Source: Gammaproteobacteria bacterium
Lineage (GTDB): Bacteria > Pseudomonadota > Gammaproteobacteria > DSM-19610
NCBI GenBank assembly: GCA_011371465.1
Contig: DRQL01000008.1
Location: forward strand, 1-13,495
DNA: 13,495 nt
Direction: 5' to 3'
Below the pieces are notes generated by a model, which searched no databases, had not been told where the DNA came from, and worked only from the letters and a program-made list of their open reading frames with translations. Below are positions 1 to 6,758 of this stretch, one piece after another. Position 1 is the first letter of the stretch; every line of letters starts with the position of its first letter. A program made the position numbers and the translations under genes.

Positions 1-156
1 AGCGTATCAGCGGACGCCTGCCTGGTGGTGTATGCGGGCAAACGTCACCTGAAGCTGAAACTTGCCGACCTCGAGCCGTATGCGGGTGACCGCGGGCGCA
101 AGGGCAGGAAACTGCCGCGCGGTCTGCAACGGGTGGAGAAACTGGTGCGCGAATAG
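1..156 (+). CDS. parC: DNA topoisomerase IV subunit A, C-terminal fragment (ParC)
   Basis: Only the last 51 codons are present; the gene starts left of the window and ends with TAG at 154-156. The tail contains AGKRHLKLKLADLEPYAGDR followed by a basic, glycine-rich stretch and LPRGLQRVEKLVRE. This closely resembles the end of Escherichia coli ParC, which has a GKR-LTL segment, a GRRG stretch and then RGLQRI. The family's A subunit cuts and rejoins DNA and, with ParE, decatenates daughter chromosomes; its C-terminal beta-pinwheel binds the transported DNA. The visible part is the end of that pinwheel, so the active-site tyrosine is not in view. E. coli ParC has a further acidic tail after this motif, whereas this protein stops about six residues after the RGLQR motif. 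GyrA is the main alternative, but its C-terminal end usually lacks the LPRGLQR motif. Convergent with the next gene. Confidence 0.82.
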   Translation, partial: SVSADACLVVYAGKRHLKLKLADLEPYAGDRGRKGRKLPRGLQRVEKLVRE

Positions 157-215
157 CGCCTGCGAGAGCGCTTCCGGTCTTTCAGCCCGGTTTGCGCCTT
201 TTGAACCGCGATACC

Positions 216-539
216 CTACTCGGCGGACAGGTAGGATTTCGCTTCCTCTCCCGGGTCGGGAAGCCCGGCAATACGCCATGCATTCAGGCAGGTGGCAAAC
301 AGATCGTGGCCACAGCTGTGCGGTAACTGCAGGCGGTGGCAGATCCTGGCGGTGGGCGGCGGCACGTGAAATTCCCGGTAGTAGTCCTGCAGCGAGTGGA
401 TAAACGCCCAGTGCGCGTCGCTGAGTTCGCGGATACCCGCATCGCCGGCCAGTTCGCGCGCCAGCGCGGGGGACCAGTCGCGGGGGTCTTTCAGGAGTCC
501 GTATTCGTCAAACTCGGGGTGTTGCAAGTGCTGTCCCAT
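216..539 (-). CDS. DsrC/TusE-family sulfur-relay-like protein lacking both conserved cysteines
   Basis: 107 residues, a normal length for the DsrC/TusE family. Family landmarks are clear: DEYGLLKDPRDWSPALA near the N-terminus (residues 11-27), ELSDAHWAFIHSLQDYYREF (38-57) and the C-terminal RIAGLPDP (89-96). DsrC carries two redox cysteines on its flexible C-terminal arm, one four residues before GLP and one penultimate; TusE keeps only the last. Here the first position is Trp88, the second aligns to Glu99, and the arm ends AKSYLSAE. Cys67, Cys76 and Cys84 exist but are not at the conserved sites. Ordinary persulfide transfer by the C-terminal arm therefore looks impossible. I recall that DsrC homologues without these cysteines have been grouped as RspA, with a suggested regulatory role. 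The ATG at 539 has a good AGGAGG ribosome site about 8 bases upstream. Divergent from the DUF1015 gene. Family assignment is firm; function is not. Confidence 0.85.
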   Translation of the reverse strand: MGQHLQHPEFDEYGLLKDPRDWSPALARELAGDAGIRELSDAHWAFIHSLQDYYREFHVPPPTARICHRLQLPHSCGHDLFATCLNAWRIAGLPDPGEEAKSYLSAE

Positions 540-559
540 GGTCCTGCCCTCCTGTATCC

Positions 560-582
560 CTGTCTACACACAGTATAGACAG
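560..582. promoter_or_regulatory. Inverted repeat, candidate operator between dsrC-like and DUF1015 genes
   Basis: Perfect 7-bp arms CTGTCTA (560-566) and TAGACAG (576-582) flank a 9-base spacer. The spacing is typical of a dimeric repressor or activator site. On the minus strand the right arm overlaps TATACT (577-572), a five-of-six match to a -10 box placed suitably for the DsrC-like gene; no convincing -35 box is visible. The site lies 21-43 bases upstream of that gene's ATG and about 64 bases upstream of the DUF1015 ATG, so it could act on either. The regulator is unknown. Confidence 0.4.
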
Positions 583-645
583 TGCACGGGGCGCCGGGCG
601 CAGGTAGAATACGCGCCTGTTGATTTTCACCCAGGACACACCCTC

Positions 646-1869
646 ATGCCCCTGATTCGACCTTTTGCCGGTCTGCGGCCGGTGCCGGAACGCGCCGCTG
701 AAGTGCTTGCGCCCCCCTACGATGTACTCAATAGCAGCGAAGCCCGGCAGCGGGCAGCGGGTCGTCCGTTGAGTTTCCTGCATATTTCCAAGGCGGAGAT
801 CGATCTGCCGGAAGGCACCGACCCCTATGACGCGTCCGTGTACGCCCGGGCAGCGGAGAATATGCAACAGATGATTGCCGACGGCATACTGAAGCGCGAT
901 GACCAGCCGGTGTACTACGTGTATCGCATTACCATGGGCGACCATGTGCAGACCGGCCTGGTGGCCGTGGCGTCGGTTGCAGACTATGACGTCAACCGGA
1001 TTCGCAAACACGAATTCACGCGACCGGCCAAGGAAGACGACCGGGTGCGCCAGATCGAGGCGCTCAATGCCCAGACCGGCCCGGTGTTGCTGGCCTACCG
1101 TTCGCAGCCGGATATCGACCGGCTCATCGAGTCGGTCACCTCGGCCACGCCGGAATACGACCTGACCGCGGATGACGGCGTACGGCACACCCTGTGGGTA
1201 GTGACCGACCCTGCCGTTATTGAACAGCTGAGCGCCGGCTTCGATCGTATGGAGGCGATCTATATCGCGGATGGACACCACCGTTCGGCTGCGGGATCGC
1301 GGGTGGCAGCCAGCAAAAAGGGTGGCCCGGATGCCATGAGCAGCTATTTCCTGTCAGTGATTTTTCCGCATACCCAGATGAAAATCCTGGACTACAACCG
1401 GGTGGTGAAAGACCTGAACGGCCTGTCCGAACAGGCCCTGCTGGAAAAACTGGCAGATGCCTTCGATGTCAGCCCCGAGGAGGGCGCGGTAACACCTGCG
1501 CAGCCGGGGGAATTCGGCATGTACCTGAATGGTCGCTGGTACCGCCTGCGGATTCACGCCGACCGGGTGCCGCAGGACCCGGTTGCGCGACTGGATGTCA
1601 GCCTGCTGGCTGATAACCTGCTCGAACCTCTGCTGGGGATCCGCGACCCGCGTACCGATCCGCGCATCGATTTTGTCGGCGGGATACGTGGCCTGGCAGA
1701 ACTCGAAAAACGGGTCGACAGCGGCGAAATGGCCGTGGCTTTTTCCCTGTTCCCTACCAGCATGGAAGACCTGATGGCGGTCGCGGATGCCAACGAGGTC
1801 ATGCCGCCCAAGTCCACCTGGTTTGAGCCCAAACTGGCGGACGGCCTGGTGTCGCACGTCCTGGACTAG
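646..1869 (+). CDS. DUF1015 family protein (SerK-related)
   Basis: 407 residues from ATG 646, matching the usual length of about 400-430 for DUF1015. Characteristic blocks are seen: MPLIRPFAGLRP at the N-terminus, APPYDVL (22-28), IRKHEFTRPAKEDDR (119-133), IADGHHRSAA (207-216) and MPPKSTWFEPKLADGL (386-401). The family shares a ParB/sulfiredoxin-like fold, in which the ADGHHR motif corresponds to the nucleotide-binding GxxR region. One archaeal member, SerK, is an ADP-dependent free serine kinase; the bacterial members are largely uncharacterised, so serine phosphorylation is only a possibility here. The frame stays open upstream to 538, but that extension has no family similarity, while ATG 646 has an AGGA at 633-636 with 9-base spacing and begins the conserved motif. 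A TAGAAT -10-like hexamer lies at 605-610. The gene stands alone, divergent from the DsrC-like gene and convergent with the FimX-like gene. Confidence 0.85.
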   Translation: MPLIRPFAGLRPVPERAAEVLAPPYDVLNSSEARQRAAGRPLSFLHISKAEIDLPEGTDPYDASVYARAAENMQQMIADGILKRDDQPVYYVYRITMGDHVQTGLVAVASVADYDVNRIRKHEFTRPAKEDDRVRQIEALNAQTGPVLLAYRSQPDIDRLIESVTSATPEYDLTADDGVRHTLWVVTDPAVIEQLSAGFDRMEAIYIADGHHRSAAGSRVAASKKGGPDAMSSYFLSVIFPHTQMKILDYNRVVKDLNGLSEQALLEKLADAFDVSPEEGAVTPAQPGEFGMYLNGRWYRLRIHADRVPQDPVARLDVSLLADNLLEPLLGIRDPRTDPRIDFVGGIRGLAELEKRVDSGEMAVAFSLFPTSMEDLMAVADANEVMPPKSTWFEPKLADGLVSHVLD

Positions 1870-1885
1870 CGGTAGCTGATTACCC

Positions 1886-1897
1886 GGCTGAACAGCC
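1886..1897. terminator. Short inverted repeat between convergent genes
   Basis: GGCTG-AA-CAGCC lies in the 44-base space between the convergent DUF1015 and FimX-like stop codons. It could form only a stem of about 4 bp with a 4-base loop, and no T-run follows on either strand. It is a weak candidate for a bidirectional terminator and nothing better is visible in the gap. Confidence 0.15.
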
Positions 1898-1913
1898 AGG
1901 ATAACGGTTGAAC

Positions 1914-4001
1914 TCAGGCGATTTCGCTGGAGAAGTCGTAGTCCAGCGCTTCGCTGGGTTCCTGCAGGAAATTGCCCTGGATGAAATGAATGCCGCTCTG
2001 CCAGAGCACGGCGAGGCTGTGGGCGTCCTGCACGTATTCCGCGATACACTGCCTGTTCATCGATTTGGCCGTATCCAGGATCGATTTCACCATGGCCTGG
2101 TTGTTGGTATCACTGGCCAGGTTGTGAATGAAGGAGCCGTCGATTTTCAGGTAGTCCACCGGCAGGTGTTTGAGTAACTGGAACGAATTGGGGCTGGCGC
2201 CGAAATGCTCCAGCGCAGTGCGGCAGTGCAGTTCCTGCAAGGTTCTGACAAAGTTCCTGGCGTGTTTCAACTGCTGCCCCGCGTGTTTTTCGGCAATTTC
2301 GAACACCAGCGCATCCCCCGGCAGCCGCGCTTCCTTCATGCACTGGTGGATGTAGGCCGGCAGTTCCTCGTCGGTCAGTGTGGCGGCCGCCACCTTGATG
2401 AAAAAGCAGGTGTCGGCGCCCTGGGCGCGATGTTCGGCGAGTTTCTGCACCGCGTTGCGGATGACCCAGTGGTCGATTTCCGACATCTGCCCGGTCTGTT
2501 CAGCGAGCGGCAGGAACTGGCTCGGGAGAATATATTCCCCTTCGTCGTTCTGCATGCGCAGCAGTACTTCGTAGTTCTCGCCTTCTTCGCCCTGCAGGCT
2601 GACAATCGGCTGGTAGAGGAGCTGGAACTGGTTTTCTTCCAGGGCCGTGCGGATGAGCGTATGCATCTGCTGGTCGCGTTCCTTGCCGATTTTTTCATCC
2701 ACCACCGGGTTGTGCAGGTGGATCTTGTTGCCACCCGAGGAACGCGCCACCTCACAGGCCAGGTCAGCGCGTGATATGACTTCGTGCGCGGAAGGTGTGC
2801 TTTCCGCGACCACGGTCATGCCGATACTGCAGGTCGTCGTGACCGACTGGCCTTCCACATCGGCAATATGATCCTCGATCGCCTGGCGCAGCTTCTCGCC
2901 CAGCGCCTGGATGGATTCCGGGTCGCAATCGCGGCGCAATACGGTGAAGGAGTGGTCGCCGAAACGCGCGGCAATGTCCTTTTCATCACAGTGCTCGCGC
3001 AACAGTTCGGCAATGTCGTTGATGACCATGTCGGCTGCGCCGATACCGATGCTGTCCTTGATGTCCCTGAAATTGTCCATCAGGAGGTAGACGACGGCGG
3101 CACTACTGGAGCCGCTCAGTGCGTCGGTTACCGCGAGTTCCAGTTCTTCCAGGAAATACTGGCGGTTGAACAGGCCGGTCAGTGTGTCCTGTTTGCTGAG
3201 GTATTTGAGTTTCTGCTCCAGCTCGGCGCTGGCGGCCACCTGGTTACGGATCACGATCTGGGTGCAGGGTTCGCCGTCGATACTGGCGGCGGTGAACTCC
3301 ATTTCCGCCTTGAAGGTCTTGCCATCCGGCAACAGGCCGTTGGTCGCCAGCTTGCCTTCCTGTTCGCCGTTACTGGCGTAGTTGCGCAGGAAGTCCTTGA
3401 ACTCGGCGTGGTCGTCCGGCGCCACCATGTCCATGATGGGGGTACCCTCGATTTCGTCCAGGCTGTCGAAACCGAACATCTCCAGGTAGGAGCTGTTGGC
3501 AAAGATATGCATGCCTTCGTGCACATAGGCAATGGCATCGCGAGAGCTTTCCATCAGCATGCGCGCGCGTTTTTCGCTTTCACGGAACCTGGCTTCGTAG
3601 TCATGGGCGCTCTGGCTGGTCTGGGCCTGAGACAGCTCGCGCTTCACCACCAGTTGCAGGTGTTCCGGCATGTCGTAGGAGCACAGGTCGGCGGCCCCGT
3701 CGCGCATGGCCTCGATGATGCCTGCTTCATCGCAGGACTCGCCGATGGCGATCATTGCCACGTTCAGCTGCCGCTGGCGCAGCAGTTCAGCGACCGCGGC
3801 CAGCGATGCGTCTTCCAGGCCGGTGGCGCACAGGATCAGGTCGGGCGCCTGGGTATCCAGTGCTGTGCCGATCGCGTCCAGGTTTTCCGCATAGGTAAGA
3901 CGTGATGCCTGGCCGGCATTGCGTAACACATTGGCCAGTGCCTCCGCGTCGTTGCGGGTTTCTTCGACCACCAGCAGTCGCAACGTGTGTTCCTTGTCCA
4001 T
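1914..4001 (-). CDS. fimX: FimX-like c-di-GMP receptor (degenerate REC-PAS-GGDEF-EAL)
   Basis: 695 residues, close to Pseudomonas aeruginosa FimX (691) and in the same domain order. REC-like 8-120: the phosphoacceptor site after PDLIL is Ala59, so phosphorylation is unlikely. PAS 140-255. GGDEF 265-430: the signature is RFGDHSF (346-352), with the I-site and catalytic residues lost. EAL 440-690: the signature is EVL in YEVLLRM (477-483); the usual DDFG is EHFG (598-601) and the conserved Asn after the lsv segment is Ala. EIAE, LKIDGSF, AEYVQ and QGNFL still mark the fold. In P. aeruginosa and Xanthomonas, FimX binds c-di-GMP through its inactive EAL domain and, with PilZ and PilB, controls type IV pilus assembly at the pole. 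This copy probably senses rather than makes or breaks c-di-GMP. The ATG at 4001 has AGGAG 12 bases upstream, a rather long spacing. Cytoplasmic; no membrane segment seen. Confidence 0.88.
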   Translation of the reverse strand: MDKEHTLRLLVVEETRNDAEALANVLRNAGQASRLTYAENLDAIGTALDTQAPDLILCATGLEDASLAAVAELLRQRQLNVAMIAIGESCDEAGIIEAMRDGAADLCSYDMPEHLQLVVKRELSQAQTSQSAHDYEARFRESEKRARMLMESSRDAIAYVHEGMHIFANSSYLEMFGFDSLDEIEGTPIMDMVAPDDHAEFKDFLRNYASNGEQEGKLATNGLLPDGKTFKAEMEFTAASIDGEPCTQIVIRNQVAASAELEQKLKYLSKQDTLTGLFNRQYFLEELELAVTDALSGSSSAAVVYLLMDNFRDIKDSIGIGAADMVINDIAELLREHCDEKDIAARFGDHSFTVLRRDCDPESIQALGEKLRQAIEDHIADVEGQSVTTTCSIGMTVVAESTPSAHEVISRADLACEVARSSGGNKIHLHNPVVDEKIGKERDQQMHTLIRTALEENQFQLLYQPIVSLQGEEGENYEVLLRMQNDEGEYILPSQFLPLAEQTGQMSEIDHWVIRNAVQKLAEHRAQGADTCFFIKVAAATLTDEELPAYIHQCMKEARLPGDALVFEIAEKHAGQQLKHARNFVRTLQELHCRTALEHFGASPNSFQLLKHLPVDYLKIDGSFIHNLASDTNNQAMVKSILDTAKSMNRQCIAEYVQDAHSLAVLWQSGIHFIQGNFLQEPSEALDYDFSSEIA

Positions 4002-4062
4002 GTGCGTGCCAATCTCCTGAGAAAAAGTTCCTCGCGCGCCCGAATGCCGCTGCTGCGCCTAC

Positions 4063-4080
4063 CCTGTGTCGGCGCACAGG
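4063..4080. repeat. Inverted repeat in the fimX upstream region
   Basis: CCTGTG (4063-4068) and CACAGG (4075-4080) form a perfect 6-bp inverted repeat around a 6-base centre. It overlaps the -10 part of the candidate sigma-28 promoter and would also lie just upstream of the predicted start of the fimX transcript, so it could be an operator. No known regulator's consensus is recognised. Confidence 0.25.
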
Positions 4081-4092
4081 CCGATTTCTTTA
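4066..4092 (-). promoter_or_regulatory. Candidate sigma-28 (FliA) promoter for the FimX-like gene
   Basis: Reading the minus strand, TAAAGAAA (4092-4085) is followed by exactly 11 bases and then GCCGACAC (4073-4066). The enterobacterial FliA consensus is TAAAGTTT-N11-GCCGATAA, giving 5/8 and 6/8 matches with the correct spacing. It would start transcription near 4058, leaving a leader of about 57 bases before the ATG at 4001. This is a visual match, not a scored one. Confidence 0.38.
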
Positions 4093-4138
4093 CCCGCGGC
4101 CGAACCCCCGGCGTTTGCCACGGCACTCTGTAACTGCT

Positions 4139-4166
4139 TTTCCAGACAGGGATTTCCTGCTAGCAT
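4139..4166 (+). promoter_or_regulatory. Candidate sigma-70 promoter for the GNAT gene
   Basis: TTTCCA (4139-4144) lies 16 bases before TAGCAT (4161-4166), each matching four of six consensus positions. TGC directly before the -10 makes it an extended -10 element. The predicted start is near 4173, about 23 bases ahead of the ATG at 4196. Confidence 0.38.
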
Positions 4167-4195
4167 GCGGGGCAATACACGAGCGGGGATGGAGT

Positions 4196-4717
4196 ATGCA
4201 GCCAATCAAGGTACGGGCCGAGACGGCGGATGATTTCCGCGCCATCGATGTCGTCAATCTGAGCGCCTTCCAGGGCGAGGCGGAAGCGCAACTGGTGGGG
4301 GAACTGCGGAAAACCGACGGGTTTATCCCGGACCTGTCACTGGTTGCCGAGCTGAACGGGCGTATTGTCGGCCACGTCGTGTTGTCCAGGGTGCGCCTGC
4401 ATGCACCCGGCGGTGACAAGGACGTGCTGGCCCTGGGTCCCATGTCGGTGGTTCCTTCCCAGTCGCATCGCGGCATCGGTTCGGAATTGATCGAGGCCGC
4501 TGTGGCGCGCGCCAAACCACTCTGTTACGGCGCCATCGTGGTGGCCGGACACCCCGACTATTATCTCCGCTTCGGTTTCAAACCGGCAAAGGACTGGGGC
4601 GTCACTACCAACCTGTCCATCCCTGACGATGCGCTTACCGCCATGGAACTGGTGGATGGCACCCTGTCCGGTGGCGGTGAAGTCGAGTACCCGGACCTGT
4701 TCAAGGCCCTGTTCTGA
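4196..4717 (+). CDS. GNAT family N-acetyltransferase (YhbS-like)
   Basis: 173 residues, single GNAT domain. IKVRAETADDFRAIDVVNLSAF at the N-terminus is the usual first strand and helix. LALGPMSVVPSQSHRGIGSE (78-97) is motif A, with the RGIG pyrophosphate loop that binds acetyl-CoA. HPDYYLRFGFKPA (119-131) is the C-terminal motif typical of the COG3153/YhbS subgroup, which also explains the length. Members transfer an acetyl group from acetyl-CoA to an amine; the substrate cannot be told from the sequence. ATG 4196 is chosen because the family similarity begins there and GGGGA (4185-4189) gives a ribosome site 6 bases upstream; the frame is open much further left but that part is unlike any GNAT. 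The gene lies on the opposite strand between the FimX-like and PilZ-like genes, ends 6 bases from the convergent PilZ-like stop, and is probably monocistronic. Confidence 0.87.
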   Translation: MQPIKVRAETADDFRAIDVVNLSAFQGEAEAQLVGELRKTDGFIPDLSLVAELNGRIVGHVVLSRVRLHAPGGDKDVLALGPMSVVPSQSHRGIGSELIEAAVARAKPLCYGAIVVAGHPDYYLRFGFKPAKDWGVTTNLSIPDDALTAMELVDGTLSGGGEVEYPDLFKALF

Positions 4718-4723
4718 CCGGTT

Positions 4724-6538
4724 TCAGAGTAATTCCCAGACGTCGTCGAAATCATTCGGCCTGGGGGTTCTGGCCGGTTTCCGGGTCTGCGGCTGGCTGA
4801 CTTCACCCAGCGAAGTAAACTGGAACTGGGCGAAGCTGCCGGTATTTTCCACCAGTTTGGTCAGTTTTACCCGCACGTCCTTGCCGTGACAGTTGGCGAT
4901 AGCCGTGTCGCCCGGCTGGAAGGGCGGCGAGGGCAGTAACAGGGTGGCCGCCTGCTGCAGCGAGGCGATTTCGGGCAGCAGCAGCCCGCGCGTATAGTCC
5001 TCGTCCCTGACCTTGCCTTTTTTATCGAGCCGTGCCGCGATACCGACCGCTCCGGGTGACAGCATCTGTACACCGAGGTCCAGGCCACGCTTGTCGGCAT
5101 ACTTCAGCCAGCGGATCACGCCCAGGCGCCAGTGAAAGGTGTCGGGGTCGCTTTCTTCACGAATACCCAGCAGCTCGCCGACCTGGGCGCGGGTGGTTTC
5201 CGCGTTGTCCCATAACAGGCAGTAGCCGCCGGCACTGACGTTGACCATTTTCCAGCTCTGGGTACAGTGACTGGTGTCGATCTGCACGCCCAGGGCGGCG
5301 CGGGTAACGGCATCTTCCAGGCTGGAAGGTTTGGGGTCGCCTTCGAGGGTGTAGTTCATTTCCCATACATCGGGCAGCCTGCCCTGGTGTTCGCCCTCAC
5401 GGGTGGTTCTGGCACTGAAATGAGCGTGATCCAGTTGCGGGGTGCTGCCGCCACCGGCCCCCAGCTCGCGGTGACAGTCGTGCACACCGCCGGCGTCGTT
5501 GAAGGCGACTTCGCCACTGACAAAATAGTGTATGGAACTCAAACCCATGGCGACCACGACCTGCGAATGGTCCTTGACCCTGGAAAAACGCCGTTTGGGC
5601 ATGACCCCCCAGGCCAGCATCAGGCGTCGCAGGGTGGCGGCCTTGACCTGGTGGCGGGCTTTGCCGGAATTCGCCCCGCTCTTGTCCGACAGTTCCCTGC
5701 GCAGGTGTTCGGCCAGTTTGCGGGTCGCCAGGATGCGCGTGGTGTGGCAGTTGTCACTGCCATCACGCAACACCAGGTAACTGGGCGGCTGGTCTGAGTC
5801 CAGGTTGGTGGAAAACAGGGCTTCGGTGAACTTGCCCAGCGGTTGCAGGTCCGCACAGGCCGCCCAGCCTTCCAGCGCCTGGTAGACATCTTCCGCTTCG
5901 CTGTGACGAAGGCGGTAGGGACAGGCGAGCGCCAGCAACAACATCTGTTTGTAGGCATTGGCAATGGTAGAGGCCGGTTTGTCGATGGCATCTTCTTCGC
6001 TGACCTGGACCTTGTGCAGACGGTTGCTCTCCGCGTAGCGGTACAGGGAATGCAGTTCCAGCCAGACCGATTCCGGGTAGGGCTCATAGACCTGGTAGGC
6101 CTTCAGCAAGACCATGCTCAACTGCCGGATGGAGCGGTGAATGGCGGTGATCAGGAGTTTTTTGTCCTTGCGACCGATGCCGGCGATCTGTTCCATCACC
6201 AGCACCTTGTAGCCGGTGGCCAGCGAATGGGAGATTTCACGTGACAGCCTGGCGATCTTGAGATTGCCGGCAGACAGAGGCAGCGCCTGTCCGACATAAT
6301 GTTTTTTCATGCGCTCGGTGACATAGCGCACCGGTCGGTGCAGCAGCTCCAGGGTTTTGAAGCGTTGCTGGGCCGGGATATCCTGGTGGTTCAGTTCGGT
6401 AATGGCTTCAAACAGCAGCCGCGTGGTTGTGCCGATATTGGCCATCGGCAGGTTGTCGATCCATTTTTTTACGCTGGCGGGATTGCTGTCGAAAGACCCG
6501 CTTTTCGGTGCTGTCCGGTTGGGTACATAAAGTTGCAT
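4724..6538 (-). CDS. Conserved ~600-residue protein with PilZ-like motifs, near fimX
   Basis: 604 residues, soluble: no signal peptide or clear membrane segment. I do not recognise a named product. The first 300 residues are mostly helical-looking, with a start-proximal conserved-looking block WIDNLPMANIGTTTRLLFEA (26-45). Residues 316-320 read RRFSR, the RxxxR signature of c-di-GMP-binding PilZ domains; NVSAGG (433-438) fits the companion D/NxSxxG motif, and LGVIRW...GLDLGVQML (472-493) resembles the later PilZ barrel strands. In standard PilZ domains the two motifs are only about 20-30 residues apart; here about 113 residues lie between, rich in Gly, His and Asp. This suggests a PilZ barrel with an insertion or a diverged relative. 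A similarly sized conserved gene neighbours fimX in P. aeruginosa as I recall it, consistent with a c-di-GMP link. ATG 6538 has only a weak ribosome site. Upstream, epmB is in the same direction 220 bases away. Confidence 0.7.
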   Translation of the reverse strand: MQLYVPNRTAPKSGSFDSNPASVKKWIDNLPMANIGTTTRLLFEAITELNHQDIPAQQRFKTLELLHRPVRYVTERMKKHYVGQALPLSAGNLKIARLSREISHSLATGYKVLVMEQIAGIGRKDKKLLITAIHRSIRQLSMVLLKAYQVYEPYPESVWLELHSLYRYAESNRLHKVQVSEEDAIDKPASTIANAYKQMLLLALACPYRLRHSEAEDVYQALEGWAACADLQPLGKFTEALFSTNLDSDQPPSYLVLRDGSDNCHTTRILATRKLAEHLRRELSDKSGANSGKARHQVKAATLRRLMLAWGVMPKRRFSRVKDHSQVVVAMGLSSIHYFVSGEVAFNDAGGVHDCHRELGAGGGSTPQLDHAHFSARTTREGEHQGRLPDVWEMNYTLEGDPKPSSLEDAVTRAALGVQIDTSHCTQSWKMVNVSAGGYCLLWDNAETTRAQVGELLGIREESDPDTFHWRLGVIRWLKYADKRGLDLGVQMLSPGAVGIAARLDKKGKVRDEDYTRGLLLPEIASLQQAATLLLPSPPFQPGDTAIANCHGKDVRVKLTKLVENTGSFAQFQFTSLGEVSQPQTRKPARTPRPNDFDDVWELL

Positions 6539-6710
6539 GGGCGTTGTATCCGCTGGCTGTTATTGGCTGTGGCGGCTCCGACCCTGTCGACTGCCCGGTC
6601 GTCTCACCGCTTCCCGAAGGGGCTATCGTCCCGAACCGCTAAAACTGAATTGGTGCAACAGCCGTCTTTATGCCGTGCGCGGAAGAGGCGTGCCGGGATT
6701 GCCGGATGGG

Positions 6711-6738
6711 GCACACAAAGAGCGCAGGCGCTGTGTGC
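6711..6738. terminator. Imperfect hairpin downstream of epmB
   Basis: Arms GCACACA (6711-6717) and TGTGTGC (6732-6738) pair perfectly, and the centre AGCGCAGGCGC can pair further. The hairpin begins about 20 bases after the epmB stop (minus strand), a usual place for a transcript end, but no T-run follows on that strand. It may be an inefficient terminator or an RNA 3'-end structure. The rest of the 220-base gap (6539-6758) must hold the PilZ-like gene's leader; I see no clear promoter or riboswitch in it. Confidence 0.35.
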
Positions 6739-6758
6739 TAAGGACCTGTTATTTATGG

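Noticed and set aside
538..645. Upstream extension of the DUF1015 gene to an ATG at 538
   Set aside because: The extra 36 residues are unlike the family, run through the candidate operator region, and ATG 646 has a ribosome site and the conserved N-terminus.
2784..3905. Long open frame (373 codons) on the plus strand opposite the FimX-like gene, and another at 2205-2774
   Set aside because: Both lie wholly antisense to a clear multidomain gene, their translations resemble no family, and GC-rich codon bias readily leaves such frames open.
3902..4195. Upstream extension of the GNAT reading frame
   Set aside because: It overlaps the fimX start and intergenic region, and GNAT similarity starts only at 4196.
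6681..6695. Sigma-54-like element on the minus strand (CGGCACG-N4-TTCC) upstream of the PilZ-like gene
   Set aside because: The -24 part is fair, but the -12 element lacks the essential GC, and no enhancer-like site was seen.
6539..6758. Possible c-di-GMP riboswitch in the leader of the PilZ-like gene
   Set aside because: The leader is GC-rich with small hairpins, but I could not find the conserved GEMM core segments in the correct order.
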